A stretch of DNA of 64,000 bases from Acanthococcus lagerstroemiae (taxonomy: Eukaryota; Arthropoda; Insecta; Hemiptera; Eriococcidae), in NCBI GenBank assembly GCA_031841125.1, contig CM063112.1, forward strand, positions 58,395,722 to 58,459,721, written 5' to 3'. Below, in pieces: positions 1 through 10,400 of this stretch. The notes beneath the pieces were generated by a model. The model was not told where the DNA came from. It ran no database searches and saw nothing but the letters and a program-made list of their open reading frames with translations. The translations under genes were made by a program, and so were the position numbers. Position 1 is the first letter of the stretch; every line of letters begins with the position of its first letter.

Positions 1-92
1 AATCTCTGGATAAAAGAAAATATTTGTCGGCAAATTTTCCTTCTCCAACCCCCCCCCCCCCCCCCAACTGAAAGTCAAGTTTCGCCTCTGCG
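1..92 (+). repeat. Repeat family B, right end (poly-C internal tract)
   Basis: The left edge of the window cuts a repeat. It contains TTTGTCGGCAAATTT, a poly-C run, AACTGAAAGTCAAGTTTC and ends in CGCCTCTG. The same order occurs at 34965-35042 in the same orientation and, inverted, at 61714-61790. The terminal CGCCTCTG (CAGAGGCG on the other strand) resembles the ends of hAT-like elements such as the one at 45717-46467, so this is probably the terminus of a non-autonomous DNA transposon. The other end lies outside the window. Confidence 0.6.
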
Positions 93-900
93 TAGGTTGT
101 TTAAGTATTCGCCATCGATTTTTAGGCCCTTCATCAATTGTAGAAAGATTATAGGTGTCCCCAGAGAGCGACGCAAAGAAGTATGCCCAATATCAGACTT
201 TCAGACAAAATTCAAAGTACAAAAATTAGAGCAAAAACGAAAATGCAGGACGTTGGTTATTTTGTAAAGAAAAGCAAGTAAAAATACGCGGGTCACATTT
301 GGCGGCAGGGGTATGATAGATAGGGAAAAGGGTGGAGAGATGGATCCCGTATGATAGGAAAAGGAGAAAGGGGGGGATTCCTCACCCGGTGGAAGGATGA
401 AATAACCAAAATGTTGGGCCATAAGTGGAGAAGACATAGGGAAGGCATTTATGCTCTAAAATGGGCGGCGTGCACCACAGGGGAGGAGATGGAGGGAAGT
501 GGCCTCAGTTAGCTGGGACGCACCAAACTTCTTTTTGTCGCATAAAATAAATAAATAAAAATTTCACGATTTTTACCGCATGAGAAAACTTGCCCTAGAT
601 ATGAGGAAGGAGAAAGTCTAACAAAAAAAGAAATGCCACCTTAATATTCTCAGTTTCTGGGAGAGTAAGCCTCAAATAGAGGTCCCTTTTACCATGCCAA
701 ATCGACAGAGATTCGATGTTGCAGGGAAGAGAATGACTCAGGAAGAGATAAGAGGGGAGGTGAGAACTAAACCTCTCACAAATTCTGAATCGCACCTCGC
801 AGGATTGCTTTCTGTATCCACCACTAATAGAAGGATTTCAATCGCTAGTCCTCTCAGTAACGGCCCTGATCCAGGTTTAGCGACATTTTTAACCTGAGCA
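93..900. other. Gene-free AT-rich stretch
   Basis: No recognisable coding frame, RNA gene or repeat was found. The short frames on both strands overlap each other and have no domain-like composition. The segment is purine-rich around 300-500. Confidence 0.5.
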
Positions 901-1560
901 GTTAAGGCAACATGGCTCTGATCAAGGTTTAGCAAAATGTCCAGCCCGAGCAAATCAAGGCGACATTCCGTTGCCTGCGTACGGCGACACCGCTACGTCA
1001 GCTGTAGGTCGCGAATATTCGAGAACTCCGAGAGGGCACGAAGCGCGATTTACCGTATCGGTTTCCCCGTGTCACCCGGCGATAACGGACGCCCCTTCTC
1101 GCTGCTCGTCATCGAGCGACACAACGGCCTTTGCGTCCACGCGTCGCGGGCCCGCGGCTGCGCCGCAAACGGCGACCGCGACGGTAACCTGTTCTCGCGT
1201 TTCCCATAAACACCCACCGGCGTTAAAATGGACAATAAACCTTTTATTACTCGCTCGTCTCAAGGTCGCCGCGACCGGACGGTAAAAACGCGCGACGCTG
1301 GCTCTACAATTTCGAGCGTCGATGTACGATCGCGGCGGGTCGCGTCGCATCGCATCCGGTCGGTGCAGTCGACGTAAATCATCCGAGTGACACGACCGCT
1401 GTACGCCGACGGCGATCGCACGACATTCGCGCACTTTTTTTTCTCCCCTTTTTTGAATTTATTTTCAAATTGCGTTTAGGAAGTGCCGGGCGTGCATTTT
1501 GAAACCGTACGATCGCCTTATCGAGAGCCGAGAGCGAGATGTAGCGCGTACGTGCGCCGG
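901..1560. other. CpG-rich unique island
   Basis: The segment is visibly richer in CG dinucleotides and G+C than its surroundings (for example around 1010-1180 and 1310-1420) and shows no TE motif. Overlapping frames exist on both strands (937-1209 plus, 1072-1434 minus) but none resembles a known protein. It could be a promoter-proximal or first-exon region of a host gene, or conserved non-coding DNA. Strand and function are unresolved. Confidence 0.35.
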
Positions 1561-1940
1561 TACTAGGCGTACCTGATGGGCAATAAAGTTAACACATAGC
1601 GTCCTTGACATTGATCCTGCGATTGTAACACGTCGAAGGAGGAAAATTTATTTATAATTTGAACGCTCTCCCTGGTACACGCGGTCCGGCAAATAATTAT
1701 GATATATAAAAATACACCGCGTAATAATAACAGTGGTACTGCGCCGTCTCGGTTATGTAACAATGTAAGAAATCGCATGATATGCTTACGGTCTTTCATG
1801 GACAATGCGAATGTACCGCGCCAGCGTTAATGCGTAAATAATTTTATTAAAACATCACGTAAGCATTTTGATTGATTACGTGCAGATAATGATACAGAAA
1901 CCTCGTAATTTACAATAATGGCATCGGTACAGGTCGCGGC

Positions 1941-2016
1941 CTATCTGGGTTGGCATTTATCGCGTACAGGTACCGCTGGGTATGCGCCGCACAGGTACCT
2001 TTGGGTATGCGTCGCG

Positions 2017-2047
<31 letters not shown>

Positions 2048-2330
2048 CGAACATCCGCTCTTCTGGCAGTCCTCCGAGGTTCCGAGATTCCGACATCTCT
2101 GGCCAGCATCTCCAACAGCGGTTGACTTTGGCAATGAGATCGCCTAATTGGGAGAAGCTGGTCTTCAGCGGATGGTGCGGCTCCGCTCGTGCGGCATGCG
2201 GTACTTCCATCTTCTCGCAGGCGACGGGTGATGAAGGATGTTGGGTTTCGGTGCCGATTCCGGGCATCGGCATTTTATACGGCGCTAGAGAGGTCATTGC
2301 CGCTTGCTGAGCTTTCGTTTCACGCACCAT
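1941..2330 (-). CDS. Possible exon or small ORF, unknown product (129 aa)
   Basis: Minus-strand frame starting MVRETKAQQAAMTSL with an acceptable start context (GTCAATGG). The first roughly 95 residues have mixed, protein-like composition (for example SFSQLGDLIAKVNRCWRCW). The frame then runs through a GA dinucleotide repeat, encoding an Arg-Glu stretch, and ends in a duplicated segment that contains two GGTACCTG sequences, which could be splice donors. I do not recognise the protein. It may be a real exon ending before the microsatellite, or a chance frame in a CpG-rich region; plus-strand frames overlap it. Confidence 0.25.
2020..2047. repeat. (CT)n microsatellite
   Basis: About 13 uninterrupted CT units. 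Confidence 0.95.
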
Positions 2331-2768
2331 TGACGGCGTGCGACATTTGTCTTCGATTTATTGTGCGCACGAGCGTCTATTTCTCAGAGGGCATATTGGC
2401 AGGGGAGGGGGCTCGGTCAGTGTGCATGAATGCAAGAAGACAGTAGAACCAGACCAAAACCTAGCATAAGCAAGCATTTTACAGCTCTCAAGATAAAAGC
2501 TTTGCTAAAAGGCGGAATTAAATATAAACCTTTCAAACTCGTTTAACCATGTCGACTGTCGATTTTGAGTCGACTTGGAGTTGATAGGTAGAGTCGACCT
2601 GAAGTCGAAAGGAATGAACGTCGAATTTAAGGTCTTCACCAAATTTCGTCGAAACGGAGTCGATTTTTAAAATCGGCTGCTAACTGACATCGACTTTGAT
2701 TCGTAATGCAGTCAAATTTTAAACTATTCAATGCTATACACTTTCGACTCCATTTCGCCGTCGAATTC

Positions 2769-4052
2769 CAGGGGCGGAAATAGAGCGAAAACGTTGGAGG
2801 GGGCTGAAGTCCCGGTGCCTAAAATTTTCTATATATATAAAAATGAATGTATGTCTGTGTGTGTGCGGATGTCCTTCATATTTCCATGGAAATTTCTATT
2901 AACAACACGGCTCCAGACTTTACTACACTGTTCATCCGATCGCCATGAAACCTGGGGAAGTTGTTCAATACATTCCCGCGATGGCTTCTGGAGGGCAGTA
3001 GTGGGGGTATGCTCCCTCCGACACGCTCCTGTTACCATGCCGTCATACTACTGAGTATATTTGAGCGAAAACCTTGCTTCAGTGGTTGACATTTCCATGG
3101 AAATTTCTATTTTAACAACACGGCTGCAAACTGCACGTGTCTCCTGCAGAGATATATATTGTTCCATTTTAAATGCTTTCATCACCTATTTGAGAAAAAA
3201 ATGCAAGGAAATTTTTATCAACAACACGGCTGCAGACTGCAGTCGCGCAGGGCGCAGCAGAGATCAAGATCAAAGAGCACATGGCTGGAAGAAAAATGGC
3301 GAGACACCCATTGAAATAAAAAATAAAATCCATGTACACTTTTCTCTTCGCTTGTAAAAACATGTCGGCCTCGGCCCTCCAAAAGGTTTGTAAAGCCCCA
3401 CTCACACATAAACTCTGGCTACGGGGCTGATTTGGAATTGTTTGAAGATGAGGAATCATGATAAACTAATAGGGCATAACTTTTGAGGCACCCACGCATA
3501 ATATCACTCCTGCTAGAAGGAAGGATGGAAGGAAAGAATTGAGTAAACCGGCAAAGATTCCAGTATGTTCAACAGATAATCGAAGATATCAAATGTAAGA
3601 GTTATTTGGAAATGAAAGAACTTGCACAAGACAGGGAGAAATGGGGAGCTGCATCAAACTGGTCGTAAGACTGATAACCTTCTTACCTTGGTAATTTTCG
3701 TTATCATTGGGATCACGATTAGGCTCCTCTACACTCTTTATCCCCCAAAATTGGAGGGCAATAGTATTGAACTCACTTCAACCAACTCACTTAGGCCGAC
3801 GGTCTAGGATAACTTCATAAAAATAAAAAAAATCATAGCCCCCCCCAAAAAAAAAAAATAAATATAAAATAAAATAAAAACTATATTTTTTTCTCTGTAA
3901 TACTTCCTTTGTAAGAAAAAAACAAAAAAAAAACACACATCACAAACGATAATAGCGGTACGCGTATAGTTTTATAATTTTTATTTAGGGGGACACTAAT
4001 TTTGAGACTGGAGGGGGGCTTAGCCCCCGGCCCCTCTCTATTTCTGCCCCTG
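2769..4052. mobile_element. hAT-like non-autonomous element with LINE cargo
   Basis: Left end CAGGGGCGGAAATAGAG and right end CTCTATTTCTGCCCCTG form a 17-bp terminal inverted repeat with one mismatch. Both ends continue into GGGGGCT..GT/AAGTCCC-like subterminal sequence. The element is flanked by the direct repeat CGAATTC (2762-2768 and 4053-4059), compatible with a short hAT-type target duplication. Inside are three partial copies of a unit with TTTCCATGGAAATTT and AACAACACGGCT (about 2880, 3090 and 3210) and a LINE C-terminal fragment (3455-3690). No transposase frame is present. Confidence 0.75.
3455..3690 (+). pseudogene. LINE ORF2 C-terminal fragment (inside hAT-like element)
   Basis: Read in shifting frames, 3470-3670 encodes pieces such as QYVQQIIEDIKCKSY and LEMKELAQDREKWGAASN, the characteristic extreme C-terminus of an endonuclease/RT-type non-LTR retrotransposon. 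The same family is present antisense at 37560-38215. The fragment carries no RT core and lies wholly within the hAT-like element, so it was either captured by it or inserted into it. Confidence 0.75.
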
Positions 4053-4160
4053 CGAATTCAAGTCGAAATACAGTCGAATTTAAAGTCATATACATGCTAC
4101 TCAATTTCTACTTAATTTCGCTGTCGACTTAAAGTCGAAAGTCAGTCAAATTTGAAACCA

Positions 4161-5030
4161 TTTATTTTATTTATTCTTCAATTTATTTTACAGCTTTGAC
4201 CCAATTTGAAGCTAACAGGATATTACAATTTTAATTAGGTTTTATCTTATTTACATATTTTCATGGTAGGTAAGTGATCTCACCTCATTTGTCAGTTCCG
4301 CCTTCGGTCGCCTATTTCTAGGCATAAGCCTCCGTCACAATTTTTCACTGTTTTCGGTCCCTCGCTACTCCGGGTTAATTTTGGCCGAGATTTTTGATCA
4401 GCTCGTCTGACCATTTTTTTGACGGTCTTCGTTCCATTATGAGGCACTCAAAATGTCATTATTTCTCTCCATTTTACATACAGCATTAGAAAGAATACAC
4501 TTATAGAACTTACGGGCTGAAAATATTCCAGACATCTTCAGTTTTTCTTTTTCATTTATATTTTGACCCAGTTTGACGTTTGGCCCCAAAATTCCATTTT
4601 CCATACTTCGTTTAACTTTTCAAGTCAAGTCACTTTTGCCCATTTTAGGGAAATTGGGATGTTCGAGTCTAAATCGGGCCGAGGATGAGAGGAAAACTTT
4701 TCTACATGAAAAGAAACTGGACTTCGCCACTTGAAGATCCCCATTTGTTCCGCATCGATCCGGCTTAGCAATAAAAAAAATAACATTTTATGACCCACTG
4801 TAAAAGACTCAGTTTCGAAAATTTGACTCAGTTTGGGAACAAGGACACATCGAAGGAAAATGGGAGTAGACTCCTCTCAAACATTTTCGTCTGTTGGGAA
4901 ATTTGACAAAATTGCATTAAATTAAACATTGGGAAAAAATTTGAAAAATCTGGGAGTGTCGAAATTTTATTGTCCGTTTCGTTATTTTCTACCGAAGTTA
5001 GAATTATCGGCTCGAAAATGGTACCATAAT
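4161..5030. other. Gene-free AT-rich stretch
   Basis: A/T-rich sequence with recurrent TTTGACxCA-like words (for example TTTTGACCCAGTTTGAC near 4560 and TTTGACTCAGTTTGGG near 4820). No coding frame of note and no clear element ends. Confidence 0.4.
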
Positions 5031-5480
5031 TTTGTAATCAATTACCATTCGTACAGTCATTTCAGAATTTTGTACTCAACCTTCTACTGAGATATTAGCA
5101 AATTCTGCAGAGCTGGCTGGCACTTCAGAAAAAATTTTTTTTTTGCATTTTGTACCGTAATTTCCAAACTTATATTACGAAATTCAGTGAGGTGGTTGAA
5201 GGATGCTTTCCTCCAATGGGAAATTTCGAATCGAAATTCGTATCACACTTCCGTACTTATTTTATCTGGATACCGCCATTCCAAAATTTTGAACTCAATT
5301 CCCTCCCGAAATATTTGTAAATTCTGCCGCGGGACTAGAGAATTACACCTTTTATTGGGAATTTCGGGTAGAAATTGGTATCGTGATTTCTTATTCACTT
5401 TATACCACTTTGTTCCGTCATTCTTAATGTTTCTACTCAACCTCTTCTCGAGATACTTGTAAATTCAGTCAGAGGGCTGG
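5030..5480. repeat. Degenerate tandem repeat, period about 140 bp
   Basis: The anchor GA(A/T)ATxTTxGxAAATTC(T/A)G recurs near 5091, 5172, 5311 and 5451. It is preceded each time by a segment with TACTCAA and CCxTTC and followed by a G-rich word and GGGAATTTC. Spacing is about 80, 139 and 140 bp, suggesting a truncated first unit. The units have diverged strongly. Confidence 0.5.
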
Positions 5481-6010
5481 AGAAACGCTACCCCCCAAGA
5501 AGGAAACTGAGGTCGAAACTTGTACGATACGTTTGTGATCACTAACGAGTGTATCGAAAATACTGTTCAATTTCAGTTGTATTGAACAGTACTTTAGAAG
5601 TACACGTTTTCTAAAAATCAGTAATACTCTTGCATACGTCCTGCTCAATCTAAAAAAGGGCAATTCAAAAGCCAAGTATTTTTGACTTTCTAAAATTCTA
5701 AATTGTGCGGCTTAATGCAAAGCTTTGTCTGCCGAAAAAATTCCAGAATTTAAGATAGAGGATAGACAGATAAATAATCAGTTATTCCATCCGCCAGCTA
5801 GGCAAACATGCAGACAGACAAAAAGTTAGGCTAGCAGAAGAACAGACAAGCAGGCAGTTCCTCCTGCCGATAAAAACAATAACTGAGAACCAAGATCTAC
5901 GATCCGGGAAAGAACCGAATCTCAAGGACTTACCGAAATGACTTCTTCGGGGCATGAGAAAAGTTCATTTGACCAACCGAAAATTTGGCATTGCATTAAC
6001 TGACGAAAAA
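5481..6010. other. Gene-free stretch with CAGACA-like words
   Basis: Nothing coding was recognised. 5755-5870 is rich in imperfect GACAGAxA/GGCAG words, a degenerate simple repeat. Confidence 0.4.
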
Positions 6011-6014
6011 TTTT

Positions 6015-6166
6015 AATATCGACAAAAGCGGGGGGGGGGAAGCTCAACACTTCCGAAATTTTTCTAACTGCCGATCTACGATCTAACTACCTATATCAAC
6101 TAAGGGTCAACTCTACCAAAATTTCCAATTTTGGAAGACCTGCCTTTATTGTACGTCCCTGTAAGA
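6015..6166. repeat. Copy of the AGGGACGTA-ended repeat (right end)
   Basis: A poly-G tract, then AACTCTACCAAAATTTCC-like sequence, ending in TGTACGTCCCTG. The same layout (poly-G, then ACTCTACCGAAATTTCC, then TACGTCCCTG) is found at 11292-11536, so these are two copies of one small non-autonomous element family. The left end is not clear here. Confidence 0.5.
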
Positions 6167-6169
6167 TCT

Positions 6170-7200
6170 CCTCAACCCTTTGTATCTTATATCTAATGTG
6201 AACTTACCTCTGTGCCAGACAAACACGGGGACAAGGGTCAATATTTTTTCAGCTGTCTCTATCTTATATTCAATACAAACAAGCGTCCATCTTTGACTGG
6301 CTGACAAGTCTTTGTCTGTCTTCCTTTTTGAAACCCTTTATTAGCCCAGACAGTCTGCAGTCAGCTAGGCTAGTAATCCAGTAGATAGCTAAACAAACTG
6401 GCCACATCTCCACTGGAGAAAACAAGCCACGAGTTGCCGTCCAAAATATGGAAGCACAGTCAAGATTTGGGAGCAAAGCCGAGATACTTTCGGATATCTG
6501 CATCTTCTATCCAATACGTGTGTGTCCTTGTTCTACACAAACTTGGAATCGAGACCTGAGATCATTCCGAGCATCAAAATTCCGAATTTAACGTTTAACT
6601 GGCCGATAGTGCCAGTAAGCCAGCTAGCCAGGTAGACACACAGAAAGCCGGGCAGCGGGAGATCAATAGGAGCAGCGGTTGGGCCAAGAAGTGGCCAGAG
6701 GCAAAGCCTTCTACTTTAAACCGTTGAGGGAATTTCCAAAAATGCCTCGAGGAATCAACCACGAGAGAACTAATTTTCGATCTTACATGGGAGTTTCATG
6801 AGCCATCAGGTACTACTGATGAGAATACATCACCGCAAAACTGGGCCTATGTTGAATGAGCATTGCACCGTGTAATTATTATCTTGCAGGGCGTAACTTC
6901 CAGTTAAACAATTAATTCAAAAATGCCGATCCATGTGCCAAAATTTAACTTACTCACAAAATTTTCCTCGTAAAAAAATTATGGGTTTTTCTACCGTACC
7001 ACAAATTATGAAGATAAATTTACAGCACGTTTTTTCCTCGAATAATTATCATAATCTCTTTCTTTTACTGCTAAAATACGGTTTATTACTAGGAGTGCAG
7101 GAGCTGCGAAGTAGAGAGAAAGAAATAATCCGAATCATTCTATTCCATACGGAACTGTCCATATTTACTGCACTCAAAATACACATACCTGCGTCTACAT
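6170..7200. other. Gene-free stretch
   Basis: No recognisable gene or repeat end. The open frames (6270-6503 minus, 6933-7202 plus) have no domain-like features. Short GGCAG/CAGxCAG words recur around 6330-6660. Confidence 0.4.
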
Positions 7201-7205
7201 AGTCC

Positions 7206-7231
7206 AAAAAAAAAAAAAAAAAAAAAAAAAA
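7206..7231. repeat. Poly(A) tract
   Basis: About 26 consecutive A followed by A-rich sequence. It could be the tail of a retrotransposed copy, but no recognisable parent sequence lies immediately upstream. Confidence 0.85.
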
Positions 7232-7281
7232 TTGAAAAAAAATGAAGCGTGTCGAAGTTTTGTTCTAGTTCAGGTGTATGA

Positions 7282-7405
7282 TGTGGTGGGACGTATGGCG
7301 ATGCACGTGTGCCAAAGTGGCCCCTAAGACACTGCAGCCTCGGCCCCGGAAACTACCTTTTCGAGTATCGCATCAGTGGCCGGTCCGAGCCCCCATTTCG
7401 CCTTA
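7282..7405 (+). repeat. SINE-like repeat A, copy 1
   Basis: The core runs from GTGGTGGGACGTATGGCG through ATGCACGTGTGCCAAAG and CGGCCCCGGAAACTACC to TTTCGAGTATCGCATCAG, followed by a shared CCGAGCxCCCATTTCG segment. Copies in the same orientation lie at 28181-28321 and 50075-50170. TGGCGATGCACG resembles a Pol III A box and TTTCGAGTATC is a weak B-box match, so a tRNA-derived SINE is possible but unproven. Frames across it are chance frames. Confidence 0.6.
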
Positions 7406-7514
7406 AATTTTATAACTTTGAAAAATACAAGTACTTTCTCAACTTAAGCAGTAGATACTTGCACGATCTCTTCAAGGAGAGCCCATACACTAAGGATTTT
7501 AGTTACACGTGATA

Positions 7515-7610
7515 TAGTAAGGGTAGTACCGTGTAGTAAGTATGATGAGCTTTGTTTTCCTACTGGTTGTTATAGTCCGGTTGATTCGTCCAATATATGG
7601 TGAGCTTAGT
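7515..7610 (+). repeat. GGGTAGTACCGT terminal repeat, copy 1
   Basis: GGGTAGTACCGTGTAGTA is followed by GTTTTCCTACTGGTTGTT. The same start and the following TTCCTATTGGTTGT word occur at 60612, and inverted at 61917. This is one end of a dispersed element of unknown class. Confidence 0.45.
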
Positions 7611-7639
7611 GGGTCATTTCGAATCCAGTCACCACAGAT

Positions 7640-9620
7640 TTGAATTCAAGGATGCTAATTATCCAATCAGTCAGCTACCATAGCAATGGAAAACAAATGA
7701 TACAGCGGTACCAATCCCAGAAGGCATGGAAGAGGGGAGAACAGGCTCCCAGAAAAATTTTCTCCATATTAGATATAAAAAATTTAACCCTAATAGGTGA
7801 AAGCAATCTAAAGAAACAATTGAAGAGCAATTTTTCAGAAACGGTAACGTTCAGACGAGACGCTGCCAAAAAAACACATTATTGTTACGAACAGTTTTGA
7901 TTTTTGATCACAAATATGTCAGTAAATATGCGTCCAAGCCATATGGCCATTTTATAGAATTGCAGGGACAGGTCTGCTCTACCAAGTGACACTAACTAAC
8001 TCAAAATATCAAATTTTGGGCATGTCTGTTCTCGGAAAATTACTATTAAATGTTAAAGCACTTGCATTTGCATTTAGAAAATTGAAAACAGTTGTGAAAG
8101 GAGAAAGGTGTACACAGTAGTACCCTCCCCCTCCCCCATCCCATACACCTAATTTCAGTAATAATAAACATTTTTGCATTTGACAAAAAATATTTGCAGT
8201 TATTATCGAAAATGTGTTCTCCCTGCTCCCGGGAAAAGTACAGATTGTCGCCACTGAAATAAGTACGCAGAAAGGTGAGGGAAGGGAAAACTAAAATTTT
8301 TACACATTTTGAATTACCCCATTAAGATTTCTTCCTGAAGCCTGAAACCGGATGGGAGAAAGAGAAAATCTGTCAGTAAAAAATATTTTGAGGCTTTTCA
8401 ATCATTGATTTGGGTCGAATAACAGCCAAAATGTTTCATGTTTTTTCAAAATTTTCCAGCTCACGGCAGTGACGCTAATTTTCCCAATTTTTCATCGGTG
8501 CTCGATATTTCTTAATATTTAGTAATTTTTACTCAGTCCTGAAGGTCAAGACTTCGACGTATGTGGAATTAGAGATGTTCCGGAAGAGGGAACTAAATGT
8601 GCATTAGTTTTAAATCTCTTCCCCCGGACAAGGCTGGTTGTACGTCTGGGTGTCATTTGTTCAACAAACATTTGAAAGTTGACCGGGATACTATCTGAAA
8701 TTCTGGAATTTTTTCTTATCATATTTAAATAATTTAGACATTTTCAGTTTTATTTATTATTATTTTTTGAACAGACAATTTTCCACCAACCTATTCATTA
8801 TTCAAAACGTCATTATTGAAGATGATGAGACAATCATTCTGACACATCCTATAAGCATACCAAATTCTAAACATTTTCATCAAGAACAATCAAAATTTGA
8901 ATTTAAAATGCTGGAAGATTTTTGAAATCATGCTATAATGAACCTCAATTCGGTGAATTCCATTTCGCATAATAACTTTGTAAGTAACTTCTGAAGATGA
9001 TTTGTTTTAGATTGTAATTACATAACTTACATTTTACATCTGTATTGTATCTAGTTCCCAATTATCTTTTCTCATCAACTGCTCCCTCATGATTGGACTA
9101 CGAAATAACAAAATAATGTGAAAGAAAAAAGGAAAATCGCATATCGTACTTTCGAGGTAAATTTCATAATTAACGCATATAACTAATATAGAAAGACAAT
9201 ATATGTACGGTTTGAATTTCGAAATGTTTTAATTTTCGTAAAACTAATTATAAGACGAAAAGAATTGGCAAAAAATTTGTGGCAGAATTTCAGAATTTAA
9301 AGTAGGTATAGATTCTGATTTAGCATGAAAAATTAATAACAAAAAGTTGGTTCGCTTTCAAAAATAAGGTTTTTTTTTTGCATAAGATAATTTTATTTTT
9401 AAATAGAAGTTTCTCTGATGCCTTCCACAGTTTTAACAGTTATTTTCCAAAAATTCAATCTCTAACTTGAGAGTGACTTTATTTTTGAGAATTTTCAGAA
9501 TTCAATTTGCTTTTAGGACGCGTTAGCAATGCTCGTTTCATTTTCTTCGATTTTGGGCACTAAAGTGTTTCTTGAAAAAACCTCACATAAATACGCCATG
9601 ATGAAAAATTAAATTAAGGA
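7640..9620. other. Long gene-free AT-rich stretch
   Basis: No RNA gene, repeat terminus or credible coding region was recognised. The frames at 7640-7900 plus and 8009-8254 minus lack domain-like composition. Confidence 0.45.
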
Positions 9621-9689
9621 ACCAGTTGTGCGGGCTAATATTATTTAAAAGTCTTAAAAAACAGATGCTGTTGCATACACGAAGAAAAA

Positions 9690-9766
9690 ACATTAGTGGG
9701 ACGCAAAGACTGCGAAACGGACACATTAACCACTCGGCCACAGAGCGACGCATGTTCACACGCCAC
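9690..9766 (-). repeat. tRNA-like SINE head (antisense)
   Basis: On the minus strand the sequence CTGTGGCCGAGTGGTTAA is a good Ser/Leu-type tRNA 5' half with an essentially perfect A box, preceded by GCGTCGCT. It is followed by CGCAGTCTTTGCGTCCCAC. No matching 3' half or intact B box is found, so this is not a functional tRNA gene but most likely the head of a tRNA-derived SINE or a tRNA fragment. Confidence 0.55.
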
Positions 9767-10282
9767 ATACTGCTGAGAATCCAACACTGCCCCAGATCTC
9801 CTGTTCTTCGGGGTTCTGCGTCCGGTTTAAAGACATCGAGTGACTGCTGCCATCCAACCCCAACCAGGAGTACAGCCCCATCCAAACACGATGAGGTCCA
9901 GTGTCAAACCACTCAGTCAAGCACAGGAACACCCCAGGCTGGTTTGCTAGTAGGAACGCAATCCGACACGCACCCATACCAGACAACAAATGAGCTATTA
10001 GCCATCTTAACTGAGGCACAACCAGCAGGGCTGCGGTAGGCTCTCGTATTCTGATCGAGACTGTAATGCCCGTCCCAACATACCACCAGCTGCGCTCCAC
10101 CTAATGCGGCTGCGTCGTACTGCAGCATCCACAAGAACCCCAGTCCACAATTCTCTCCTACACTCATACCGGCTCACTAGCAGCCTCTCCTGGAACCCTC
10201 ACAGACAGATGACCCTAGAAAACGCCAAATCACCCATAGGAAGACTGAACCGCAACCAGCACCCGTGGCATCCTCACAGATC

Positions 10283-10400
10283 AGGAAGAGAAGAGGGTCC
10301 CCGAGCAGAGTTGCGTATAATTTTGAATTTAGAATCGTTGTAGTGACCAAAATGGGTGGATACCATATTTCTAACGCCCCTGGATCCGCCGAAAGGGGCA
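10283..10400 (+). repeat. Repeat C 3' segment with terminal stem-loop, copy 1
   Basis: The segment from GATCAGGAAGAGAAGAGGG to GGGGCA matches 17941-18060. The last roughly 48 bases, starting GGTGGATACCATATTTC, are nearly identical in both copies. The end folds as GCCCC(10376-10380)/GGGGC(10395-10399) around a 14-nt loop. A conserved 3' stem-loop would suit an element whose RNA 3' end is recognised for retrotransposition, but the class is unknown. Confidence 0.6.

Larger units (their letters stand above)
2545..4160. repeat. GTCGA-rich short-motif array, split by an insertion
   Basis: GTCGA occurs about nine times in 2550-2768 and about four times in 4060-4145, usually as AGTCGA followed by A/T-rich bases such as ATTTAAA. 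The two parts are flanks of the element at 2769-4052, so before that insertion this was one block of roughly 330 bp. Spacing is irregular (about 15-40 bp), so it is not a clean tandem array. Origin unknown. Confidence 0.55.

Noticed and set aside
9690..9766. Functional tRNA-Ser/Leu gene
   Set aside because: Only the 5' half with the A box is recognisable; there is no B box or pairing acceptor stem.
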